From positions 252,198-316,197 of IMG/VR virus record IMGVR_UViG_3300020172_001601: a stretch of 64,000 bases of DNA. One strand, given 5' to 3'. The translations under genes were made by a program, and so were the position numbers. This document shows, one piece after another, positions 37,133 through 42,422 of this stretch (its first letter is position 1; each line of letters begins with the position of its first letter). The notes under the pieces are model-generated. The model did not search any database. It was not told the origin of the DNA and saw only the letters and a list, made by a program, of their open reading frames with translations. Source of the DNA: a virus.

Positions 37133-37399
37133 ATGAGAGTCAGCAACACATTATTGATTTCCCTGTTTTATGAACCGGGAACGTCACATATTGCCGGAAT
37201 TGAAAACCGAGCAATACAAGCGATGGAATTGGGGATGATTTCAGAACTCCCCAAGATCACTGTGGCGAAAAGTGAGAAGACACCATTCTGGCACTTGAAG
37301 CTGGAAGTCAAGGATGAAGATCGGCCATTCTGGTTCGGTTTTTACTTAGGGAAAGACTTCTGCATCAACAATCGACCAATCACTGTCGGCTGTGATTAG
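37133..37399 (+). CDS. Unknown early protein with near-leaderless start, 88 aa
   Basis: ATG 37133 is 7 nt behind the element core and has no ribosome site, so it would be leaderless or translated from upstream readthrough. Alpha/beta; the end WFGFYLGKDFCINN is aromatic. Ends in the TAG of element 50. Confidence 0.52.
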   Translation: MRVSNTLLISLFYEPGTSHIAGIENRAIQAMELGMISELPKITVAKSEKTPFWHLKLEVKDEDRPFWFGFYLGKDFCINNRPITVGCD

Positions 37400-37413
37400 G
37401 TCCAGTGTACCCT
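37398..37413 (+). promoter_or_regulatory. Element 50 (CCAG form)
   Basis: Overlaps the TAG at 37397-37399. Confidence 0.86.
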
Positions 37414-37453
37414 AGAGGGTGTAAGGAACACTTAACCCCCTGCGAGATACGCC

Positions 37454-37639
37454 ATGCCGAAGAAAATGGATCATGCCGCCTACCAACGTGGTCTGCGGTC
37501 GAAGTCGGTTGCTCAACTCCAATTTATTGCGAAGGATGCCAACGAAGCCGCCACGGTTAACCCGCAAGGCGAAAACGCTGGCTACTACGCCGACGAAGTG
37601 CATTATGCACTCGCCGAACTCAAACGTCGTCAAGGATGA
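37454..37639 (+). CDS. Unknown helical early protein, 61 aa
   Basis: ATG 37454 behind TGCGAGA. Helices LRSKSVAQLQFIAKDANEA and YADEVHYALAELKRRQG around a Pro-Gly turn. Overlaps the lipoprotein gene by ATGA. Confidence 0.6.
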   Translation: MPKKMDHAAYQRGLRSKSVAQLQFIAKDANEAATVNPQGENAGYYADEVHYALAELKRRQG

Positions 37640-37815
37640 AAAACATGAAACTGGCAAGCATAGCGGTCGCATTCCTCCTGTTGGCGGGATGCGCCGCTCC
37701 TCCGAGACATTGGGAAGCTCCCCGTGAGCATTACCACAAGGAATTAAGCGTCGAAGTCCGGGAAAGCGGCGATGGCCGTCCCCAAGTCGTTGCTACGTTC
37801 AAAATCACCAACTAG
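37636..37815 (+). CDS. Small lipoprotein, 59 aa
   Basis: Starts at the ATGA overlap (ATG 37636; alternative 37645). Signal peptide KLASIAVAFLLLAG followed by Cys: a lipobox L-A-G-C with C near residue 19. The mature part is 40 polar residues starting AAPPRHW. It should be lipid-anchored. Small phage lipoproteins include Rz1-type spanins and exclusion proteins; no partner i-spanin is evident, so no function is claimed. Ends in the TAG of element 51. Confidence 0.68.
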   Translation: MKNMKLASIAVAFLLLAGCAAPPRHWEAPREHYHKELSVEVRESGDGRPQVVATFKITN

Positions 37816-37829
37816 GTCCAGTGTACCCT
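37814..37829 (+). promoter_or_regulatory. Element 51 (CCAG form)
   Basis: Tail TATATGGTGT. Confidence 0.86.
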
Positions 37830-37869
37830 ATATGGTGTGAAGGACACCAACAAAAAGGGAAACCAAGCC

Positions 37870-38055
37870 ATGCACACAACGACCGCACGAAAGGACAACA
37901 AGAAAACAACAATCGTTCTGCCGCCGCTTCCACCGTGGCAAGTGGCGAAGGGACACCAACAACACCGTGGCGGGGCAGGCACTCACGCCGACCGCCGCAC
38001 GAACCGTCAACGGACACGAGCCGCCCAACAACGGGCAGCAGTGTCAGATGACTGA
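37870..38055 (+). CDS. Basic, Pro/Arg/His-rich peptide, 61 aa
   Basis: ATG 37870 behind AAAGGGAA. A Lys-rich start, a VLPPLPPW turn, and a long Arg/Gln/His tail (DRRTNRQRTRAAQQRAAV). Probably disordered and nucleic-acid-binding. The reading frame is supported mainly by the ribosome site. Confidence 0.48.
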   Translation: MHTTTARKDNKKTTIVLPPLPPWQVAKGHQQHRGGAGTHADRRTNRQRTRAAQQRAAVSDD

Positions 38056-38066
38056 AAGGCACCATC

Positions 38067-38210
38067 ATGTGCAAACTAAACTCTAAGGCAAGGAGGCTGC
38101 AAAAGGCAAGACGTTGGGCTGAAAAGATGCTGATCGACCTGAAGACGTGGCCCGGTGGACTTGAAGACTTCGCCGAAGCACTTAGGTCCAGTGTACCCTA
38201 TATGGTGTGA
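38067..38210 (+). CDS. 47-aa basic peptide reading through element 52
   Basis: ATG 38067, 11 nt after the previous TGA. Helical and basic (KARRLQKARRWAEKMLIDLK). It passes through element 52 as RSSVPYMV and stops at the TGA of the GGTGTGA tail. Confidence 0.5.
   Translation: MCKLNSKARRLQKARRWAEKMLIDLKTWPGGLEDFAEALRSSVPYMV
38184..38199 (+). promoter_or_regulatory. Element 52 (CCAG form) inside an open frame
   Basis: Its tail TATATGGTGTGA is the same as that of element 51. Confidence 0.86.
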
Positions 38211-38237
38211 AGAACACTCAACCCTGCGAGATCAATC

Positions 38238-38465
38238 ATGAAGACCGAACCGAAGACGTTCCGCTTGGGCAGCAACGACATGGTTTCTGCCCCCGGCATC
38301 CTCAAGTGGGCCATGAATGGCTACAAATTCAAACGTGACCGCAAGAAGATGGTCAACGTGATGAAAGCGTGGGAGGGCCTGACCGATGCCCAATGGGGCA
38401 AGGTGCTGGCGGGTGAAATCCCCCACACCATCGAAGGCGATGTCGTGGTAATCACCATCGAATGA
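38238..38465 (+). CDS. Unknown early protein, 75 aa
   Basis: ATG 38238 behind TGCGAGATC. A helical middle (MNGYKFKRDRKKMVNVMKAW) and a final beta strand DVVVITIE. A terminator follows. No family recognised. Confidence 0.6.
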   Translation: MKTEPKTFRLGSNDMVSAPGILKWAMNGYKFKRDRKKMVNVMKAWEGLTDAQWGKVLAGEIPHTIEGDVVVITIE

Positions 38466-38470
38466 CAACA

Positions 38471-38500
38471 AAGGGCAGCAAGTCGCTGCCCTTTTCTTTT
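38471..38500 (+). terminator. Terminator
   Basis: AAGGGCAGC pairs with GCTGCCCTT around AAGTC, with a T-rich tail; nearly identical to the terminator at 40313. Confidence 0.9.
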
Positions 38501-38512
38501 ATGTTTTTGTGT

Positions 38513-38528
38513 AGGTCTATTGTACCCT
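38513..38528 (+). promoter_or_regulatory. Element 53 (ATTG form)
   Basis: Starts the unit with the second thioredoxin. Confidence 0.88.
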
Positions 38529-38558
38529 AGTGGGTGTCACACAAAGGAGACAATTGCG

Positions 38559-38906
38559 ATGATTACCAAAGTATCTGCTGACACGTTTCACAATGATGTT
38601 TACCACCACGATGGCCCTGTCGTCGTGACCTTCGGCTATACGGGCTGCGGCCCATGCCGTTCCTTGCAACCCAGCCTTGAGAAGCTGGCCGAAACTGGCG
38701 TCAAGGTCGTCAAGGTCGATATTGTCGATGACCCTGACATTGCCACGCACTTCGGCATCAGCAGCGTGCCGACAACCCTGTTCTTCGCCCGTGGCGAACC
38801 ACGATTGTCGTTCAATGGCGTTGCCAACGTCAAGAAGCTGCAAGCACTGCTGGCTGAAGCCGTGGCCGATGGCGAGAAGTCGCCCGCCGACCACGCCCAT
38901 GCCTAG
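38559..38906 (+). CDS. Thioredoxin-fold protein (CGPC), 115 aa
   Basis: ATG 38559 with AAAGGAGA upstream. It has GYTGCGPCRSL, the canonical C-G-P-C pair but with T-G replacing the usual W-C preceding residue, the cis-Pro motif SVPTTLFF and the terminal helix. The C-terminus has a short His/Asp-rich tail (SPADHAHA). It is distinct from the CAPC thioredoxin at 28.3 kb, so two redox proteins with different active sites are encoded in one early region. Ends in the TAG of element 54. Confidence 0.88.
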   Translation: MITKVSADTFHNDVYHHDGPVVVTFGYTGCGPCRSLQPSLEKLAETGVKVVKVDIVDDPDIATHFGISSVPTTLFFARGEPRLSFNGVANVKKLQALLAEAVADGEKSPADHAHA

Positions 38907-38920
38907 CCCTAGTGTACCCT
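38905..38920 (+). promoter_or_regulatory. Element 54 (CCTAGTG variant)
   Basis: AGCCCTAGTGTACCCT followed by ATAGGGT, a perfect dyad. Confidence 0.84.
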
Positions 38921-38960
38921 ATAGGGTGTGATGGAACGAAACCTTCAACGGAGAACTGCG

Positions 38961-39200
38961 ATGGCTAACGGTTGGCATGAAGACTTTGAAGACGAAACCT
39001 TCCCGCCCGAACTGCACGAGCAGGAAGACTGGAGCGAACTCGAAGAAGACTTCGACGACGAAGAGTTCGACGATGACGAATTCGAGGACGATGACGGCGA
39101 ACTGGCCCGTGACCTGATCCTTGAACGTCAGGAACTCGAAGACTTCGAGGGCCTTGATCCCTTCGAGGATCGCTACGACTACGAAGGCGACGGCTTCTAA
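38961..39200 (+). CDS. Extremely acidic protein, 79 aa (possible DNA mimic)
   Basis: ATG 38961 with GGAGAACTGCG. Of 79 residues, 38 are D or E, with only 3 R and no K, giving a net charge near -35. Acidic residues alternate with F, W and L (EEDFDDEEFDDDEFEDDDGE), the pattern seen in phage DNA-mimic proteins that inhibit restriction enzymes, RNA polymerase or nucleoid proteins. The family cannot be assigned from sequence alone. A terminator follows. Confidence 0.7.
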   Translation: MANGWHEDFEDETFPPELHEQEDWSELEEDFDDEEFDDDEFEDDDGELARDLILERQELEDFEGLDPFEDRYDYEGDGF

Positions 39201-39209
39201 GGGCAACGA

Positions 39210-39238
39210 AGGACAGGGAAAGCCTCCCTGTCCTTTTT
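39210..39238 (+). terminator. Terminator
   Basis: 10-bp stem AGGACAGGGA with TCCCTGTCCT then five T. Confidence 0.92.
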
Positions 39239-39254
39239 CTTTCTGAGTTTGTGT

Positions 39255-39270
39255 AGGTCTATTGTACCCT
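39255..39270 (+). promoter_or_regulatory. Element 55 (ATTG form)
   Basis: Begins a unit after the terminator. Confidence 0.88.
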
Positions 39271-39316
39271 AGTGGGTGTGTCGAAGAGAACGAAACCTGT
39301 CCAACGGAGAACTGCA

Positions 39317-39502
39317 ATGGTGACTGCGACCATCGAAGGCAACGAACTCGTGATTCGCCTTCCCCTCAACACGCCCCGGCCCAGCGCCACGGGCAAGACG
39401 CTCGTGGTTGCCACGAGCAGCGGCAACAAGGCCACCGAAGCCGAAGTCAACGGGCAAAAGGTAGTCGTCGGCGTCAACGCCTACATCTACCCGCCCAAAT
39501 AG
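39317..39502 (+). CDS. Small conserved-type phage protein, 61 aa
   Basis: ATG 39317 with GGAGAACTGCA. The sequence is a run of short strands (NELVIRLPLNTPRPSATGK, then TLVVATSSGNKATEAEVNGQ). This wording matches small hypothetical proteins I recall from many phages and bacteria, with no assigned role. Ends with TAG 23 nt before element 56. Confidence 0.62.
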   Translation: MVTATIEGNELVIRLPLNTPRPSATGKTLVVATSSGNKATEAEVNGQKVVVGVNAYIYPPK

Positions 39503-39525
39503 TCAACAAAAGGCAACACTAGGGT

Positions 39526-39541
39526 ACGTCCAGTGTACCCT
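39526..39541 (+). promoter_or_regulatory. Element 56 (CCAG form) inside an 11-bp inverted repeat
   Basis: CACTAGGGTAC (39517-39527) and GTACCCTAGTG (39535-39545) form a perfect inverted repeat with a 7-nt loop. Confidence 0.85.
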
Positions 39542-39582
39542 AGTGTGTGTTGGGATCAATCACCTTCACTCAAGGATCGACC

Positions 39583-39828
39583 ATGCGAGTATTGGCTAAG
39601 ACGTTCGGCTGGCTTGTCGTCAGTGGGCTTATCATCTTCATCAGCAACCTGAGCGCCGGTGTCGATTGGAAAGTCGCCCTGATCGGTGCGGCTGTTGCGA
39701 AGATCGGCACGACCATTGCCTACTTCTTCTACGAAATCGGCTTCGAGAAGGCGTGGAAACGTCAGCCAAAGGCAACGACGGTCACGGCAACAACGGCATC
39801 GGCAACGCCATGCCCTTGCCCGGCTTAG
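39583..39828 (+). CDS. DUF2061-type membrane protein, 81 aa
   Basis: ATG 39583. Two membrane helices (LVVSGLIIFISNLSAG; ALIGAAVAKIGTTIAYFFYE) with the flanking pattern LAKTFGW ... W-K ... K-I ... Y-E ... AW typical of DUF2061 proteins. The Thr/Ala-rich tail ends CPCPA. Probably an inner-membrane protein; the family has no known function. Ends in the TAG of element 57. Confidence 0.68.
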   Translation: MRVLAKTFGWLVVSGLIIFISNLSAGVDWKVALIGAAVAKIGTTIAYFFYEIGFEKAWKRQPKATTVTATTASATPCPCPA

Positions 39829-39842
39829 GGCTAGTGTACCCT
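39827..39842 (+). promoter_or_regulatory. Element 57 (GCTAGTG variant)
   Basis: AGGGCTAGTGTACCCT, overlaps the TAG at 39826-39828. Confidence 0.85.
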
Positions 39843-39896
39843 AGAGGGTGTCCAACACGGACGAACGACAACCCCCTGCGAATGAGGAACTGAGTT

Positions 39897-40304
39897 ATGG
39901 CCACTACTGAAGTCAAGCTGGTATCGGAAATCATCGAAGCTGTCCCCGGCGTCAAGCGTGCGTTCCACGTCTTCACGCCAGCCCTTCAGCATCGCCTTGA
40001 GAACAACGCCAGCAACCTGCCGGTGATGGCCCTGCGGTCTTCAATCCACAACTACGGCAAGATGAAGCTGTACGCTCGCATCGAATGCCTTGGGCCGTCC
40101 AGCCTTGACCCGCTGTTCGGCAACCCACTGCCCGGCACGGGTGGCCGTGGCGTGGCAATCATGTTCACCGAATTCCCCCTTCGGGTATGGTATCCCGAAG
40201 GGCAAAAGCCCCCGGTCGTTGACACGCCGGACGGACGCAACCCGAAGGACATACTTGAGGAAGTCAAGCTCAAGTATGAACTCGCCTTCCACGACGATTT
40301 CTAA
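39897..40304 (+). CDS. Unknown early protein, 135 aa
   Basis: ATG 39897 with GAGGAACTGAG. Alpha/beta with a YARIECLGPSSLDPLFGNP segment and FTEFPLRVWYPEG. A terminator follows. No family recognised. Confidence 0.6.
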   Translation: MATTEVKLVSEIIEAVPGVKRAFHVFTPALQHRLENNASNLPVMALRSSIHNYGKMKLYARIECLGPSSLDPLFGNPLPGTGGRGVAIMFTEFPLRVWYPEGQKPPVVDTPDGRNPKDILEEVKLKYELAFHDDF

Positions 40305-40312
40305 TCGTCAGG

Positions 40313-40343
40313 AAAGGGCAGCAAGTCGCTGCCCTTTCTTTTT
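40313..40343 (+). terminator. Terminator
   Basis: AAAGGGCAGC pairs with GCTGCCCTTT; near copy of the one at 38471. Confidence 0.9.
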
Positions 40344-40357
40344 GTTTATGTTTGTGT

Positions 40358-40373
40358 AGGTCTATTGTACCCT
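40358..40373 (+). promoter_or_regulatory. Element 58 (ATTG form)
   Basis: Followed by two micro-genes. Confidence 0.88.
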
Positions 40374-40394
40374 AGAGGGCAAGGAGATCGGCAC

Positions 40395-40490
40395 ATGACC
40401 TTTCGAGAGTGGTATCGGATGACCGAACGTGAGATTCGGTGGAATCGCAGTTTCCTGTATCGTGTCTTCAACAAGATCGGACTCGCATGA
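40395..40490 (+). CDS. 31-aa basic peptide
   Basis: ATG 40395 with AAGGAGA. A single amphipathic basic helix (TFREWYRMTEREIRWNRSFL). It overlaps the next micro-gene by ATGA. A translated phage micro-protein seems likely from the excellent ribosome site. Confidence 0.5.
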   Translation: MTFREWYRMTEREIRWNRSFLYRVFNKIGLA

Positions 40491-40594
40491 TTCGCAAAGC
40501 TCTGGCCTTCGTGGTCAACGTCTTCAACTTCCTCGTTCCTGCGAACCAAGGGCCGCAACCGACGCCGCCCAACTACTTCGGCCCCTGCCCGTAG
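40487..40594 (+). CDS. 35-aa hydrophobic peptide
   Basis: ATG 40487 overlaps the previous stop. A hydrophobic N-terminal helix (ALAFVVNVFNFLVPA) is followed by a Pro-rich end (PQPTPPNYFGPCP). Could insert in the membrane. Stop TAG is followed by a second TAG. Confidence 0.48.
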   Translation: MIRKALAFVVNVFNFLVPANQGPQPTPPNYFGPCP

Positions 40595-40595
40595 T

Positions 40596-40611
40596 AGGTC
40601 AAGTGTACCCT
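40596..40611 (+). promoter_or_regulatory. Element 59 (CAAG variant)
   Basis: AGGTCAAGTGTACCCT, starting on the A of a second, tandem TAG. Confidence 0.82.
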
Positions 40612-40642
40612 AGTGAGTGCGGGCAATGTCGCCCGCCTCACT
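40612..40642 (+). other. Leader hairpin behind element 59
   Basis: AGTGAG-T-GCGGGC pairs with GCCCGC-CTCACT; a 12-bp stem with one bulge, between element and gene. Confidence 0.6.
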
Positions 40643-40658
40643 CTTGGGGTTTTACAAA

Positions 40659-40799
40659 ATGAAAAAGAAACATCGCAACGACAAGAACCACGGGCGCAAC
40701 GGCTGGGTCGGTGGCAACCCACGCTATGCGGGCAAGGGATTCAAGAAGGGCGACCGAGCCAAGGCAAAGGCCGAAGCCCGTAGGTCCAGTGTACCCTAG
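40659..40799 (+). CDS. Very basic 46-aa peptide
   Basis: ATG 40659; upstream GGGG is a weak ribosome site. Lys/Arg/His/Asn/Gly-rich (KKKHRNDKNHGRNGWVGG), ending RRSSVP encoded by element 60, whose TAG is the stop. It is probably an RNA- or DNA-binding peptide. Confidence 0.52.
   Translation: MKKKHRNDKNHGRNGWVGGNPRYAGKGFKKGDRAKAKAEARRSSVP
40782..40797 (+). promoter_or_regulatory. Element 60 (CCAG form) inside an open frame
   Basis: Second-to-last forward copy; encodes the C-terminal SSVP. Confidence 0.85.
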
Positions 40800-40815
40800 T
40801 GAGCTAGTGTACCCT
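40800..40815 (+). promoter_or_regulatory. Element 61 (GCTAGTG variant), tandem copy
   Basis: Directly behind element 60; no gene follows. Confidence 0.8.
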
Positions 40816-40818
40816 ATG

Positions 40819-40852
40819 GTGCATAGTGCATAGTGCATAGCATAGACTATGC
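40819..40852. repeat. GTGCATA direct repeats forming a hairpin
   Basis: Three GTGCATA units followed by CATAGACTATGCAC; GTGCATAG pairs with CTATGCAC. It may act as a terminator in both directions at the end of the early block. Confidence 0.55.
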
Positions 40853-40874
40853 ACTTCTTTATTCAAAGAAGCAT

Positions 40875-40890
40875 AGGGTACAATAGCCCT
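40875..40890 (-). promoter_or_regulatory. Reverse element R1 (ATTG form)
   Basis: On the minus strand AGGGCTATTGTACCCT; points back into the early block. Confidence 0.8.
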
Positions 40891-40936
40891 AACAATGTTG
40901 CATAATTAAAAACAAAACAATTATTCGAGAAAACAT

Positions 40937-40952
40937 TGGGTACAATAGACCT
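40937..40952 (-). promoter_or_regulatory. Reverse element R2 (ATTG form)
   Basis: On the minus strand AGGTCTATTGTACCCA; 62 nt from R1. Confidence 0.78.
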
Positions 40953-41128
40953 ACCCACCCCCTCCCCCACGCAATGACTGTGTTTTCTTTTTAATGTCCA
41001 AAAGAAAAATCCTGGCCGGGGAAAACAAAAATCGCAAATCGGCAATTTTGAGTATGTCCTGCCACGATTTTGAGTTTTTGTGTGAACTCATCCTGAAAAA
41101 ATCGCCGGGGCAAAAATTCTGGCCCTGG
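40953..41128. other. Gene-free boundary
   Basis: No gene. C-rich and A-rich tracts only; separates the early block from the leftward 41129 gene. Confidence 0.4.
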
Positions 41129-41722
41129 CTAACCTTTTGATCGCTCGGCTTTGTTTAAGTAGTATGCCACCTTCTCCTCAATAGTGGCCCACATTCCTGG
41201 CTTGGCCCGGAACTCTTCCTCAATGACATCATGATCCCACCAATATGTCTTGTGAACTGGCACCTGAAGTTCCACATCCTGCACTTCTTCGTCTTCTGGA
41301 AAGATTGCGTCATGTAAAGGCAACAAGTCTGGTGGTAGTCCAGCAACTTTCGTCAGTGTGTCGGCAATTAGACTTTGCCGCTTCAATTCACAATAGGCTT
41401 CTGGATTGGTCCTGTAGCCATTCATGGTATTGGGACTGTTCTCCTCGACAACCCACCCGATGGCAATCTTGCGAAACTTCTCTTCGACCGGAGGCACTTC
41501 AGTAGTTTCTTTGATGATTCGCTTTAAGACGATATGCTTGTCTGCATCCTTGAAGTATTCATCGTAGTCTTCGTTAGGTTTGCCAAAGTGCCGCTTGTCA
41601 AATTCCCGTGGTGTGACTTGATTTGAGTAATCGCTATATGGAGATTCTGGCACTGAACCAATAGTGCCGCAACCATAAGAAGTCACAGTATTAGATGGCG
41701 GGAACCCTTTTAATATTGCCAT
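41129..41722 (-). CDS. Unknown protein, 197 aa
   Basis: ATG 41722 with GGGAGAAG. Mixed fold; an N-terminal Gly/Ser/Pro part (GCGTIGSVPESPYSDYSNQ), an acidic middle and a C-terminal helix. No signal peptide. Not in the early block and without the element. Function unknown. Confidence 0.6.
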   Translation of the reverse strand: MAILKGFPPSNTVTSYGCGTIGSVPESPYSDYSNQVTPREFDKRHFGKPNEDYDEYFKDADKHIVLKRIIKETTEVPPVEEKFRKIAIGWVVEENSPNTMNGYRTNPEAYCELKRQSLIADTLTKVAGLPPDLLPLHDAIFPEDEEVQDVELQVPVHKTYWWDHDVIEEEFRAKPGMWATIEEKVAYYLNKAERSKG

Positions 41723-41789
41723 ATCTTCTCCCAAGGTAGAGCAATGGCTGGGGAGAAGCCCCAGCCCTGCTATGCGAAAGCATTATCAA

Positions 41790-42422
41790 TTATCCTAACA
41801 AGTTGGCGATCTCTACTGCTGACACCATATTAACGATCTGGGCAGTCTGCTCCAGGCTCAATGACTCGGACAGATCGAGTGAGTCATGATAAGCTCGGTG
41901 AGCGGCATTAGCAGCGAACAAAGCCGGGTCATCCAGCATCACCGATGCCAAAACAGCATGGCAACAAGCGGTGTATTCGTGTTCCCTGGGAACATTCGTC
42001 CCCAATTGGGCAATTAGCTTTTCATTCACGGCATGGGCCGATTCCTTGGTCTGATCTTCCCCACGGAGATACTTCAAGGCCCACTCACGGAACAAGGGAT
42101 TCAACACCAAGTTCATGGCACAGAGAATTCCGAAGGTTACTCGCTGTTCGGTCGTGGGGAGCGTGATCGGAAGCTCATTGACCGTAGTGAGTTTGGCGAA
42201 TTTGGTCCTGAACCCCTCATCACGAGTGAGATGTTCCCCAGCCGCCGTCCAAAGTTTCGGATTCTTGGTTCCCTCGTAACAGGGATACATATAGCAAGCG
42301 ACTTGGGGGCTATTGTAAACGACAAAGTGATAATTGGAGTTTTCCTCCTCGTGGGTGACGTTAGCGCCCCACTGAATATCTCGCCAAGTCTTGTTGTCTT
42401 GATCTGTAATCAGGTAAAACAT
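41790..42422 (-). CDS. Unknown protein, 210 aa, start shared with a divergent gene
   Basis: Likely start ATG 42422, inside the CATG palindrome that also starts the rightward 42421 gene; an in-frame ATG at 42482 would add 20 hydrophobic residues overlapping that gene. A helical protein with Cys/Tyr-rich early part (VACYMYPCYEG) and a C-terminal helix. Function unknown. Confidence 0.55.
   Translation of the reverse strand: MFYLITDQDNKTWRDIQWGANVTHEEENSNYHFVVYNSPQVACYMYPCYEGTKNPKLWTAAGEHLTRDEGFRTKFAKLTTVNELPITLPTTEQRVTFGILCAMNLVLNPLFREWALKYLRGEDQTKESAHAVNEKLIAQLGTNVPREHEYTACCHAVLASVMLDDPALFAANAAHRAYHDSLDLSESLSLEQTAQIVNMVSAVEIANLLG

Larger units (their letters stand above)
13028..40952 (+). repeat. 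Family of 61 forward (plus 2 reverse) intergenic elements
   Basis: Consensus A-G-G-T-C-[TC]-[AC]-[TGA]-T-G-T-A-C-C-C-T, almost always followed by A and commonly by a short loop and GGTGT. All 61 forward copies lie between 13028 and 40815, in or at the edges of gaps between genes, always oriented with transcription. Two reverse copies close the region at 40875 and 40937. Individual copies are listed separately. The GTACCC core with the downstream GGGTGT can fold as a 6-bp hairpin with a 4-nt loop. A phage promoter, an RNA-processing site or a repressor-binding site are all compatible. Confidence 0.95.

Noticed and set aside
19205-37672. Many minus-strand frames containing HPLGYTGP or similar
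   Set aside because: This is the reverse translation of the same element. The plus frames have ribosome sites and terminators that fit.
20064-38906. Many open frames beginning MYPSGC, MGVT or similar
   Set aside because: They start on a GTG inside the repeated element (GTG TAC CCT AGT GGG TGT). True starts with ribosome sites lie 25-60 nt further on, so the common N-terminus is an artefact.
13028-40815. Reassignment of TAG to an amino acid
   Set aside because: TAG is consistently at gene ends inside the element. Reading through would fuse most early genes with unrelated tails, and no suppressor tRNA could be identified.
13028-40952. The repeated element as a CRISPR array or integron attC sites
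   Set aside because: Spacing follows gene length, not a constant spacer. No cas or integrase gene is visible, and the element is shorter than an attC site.
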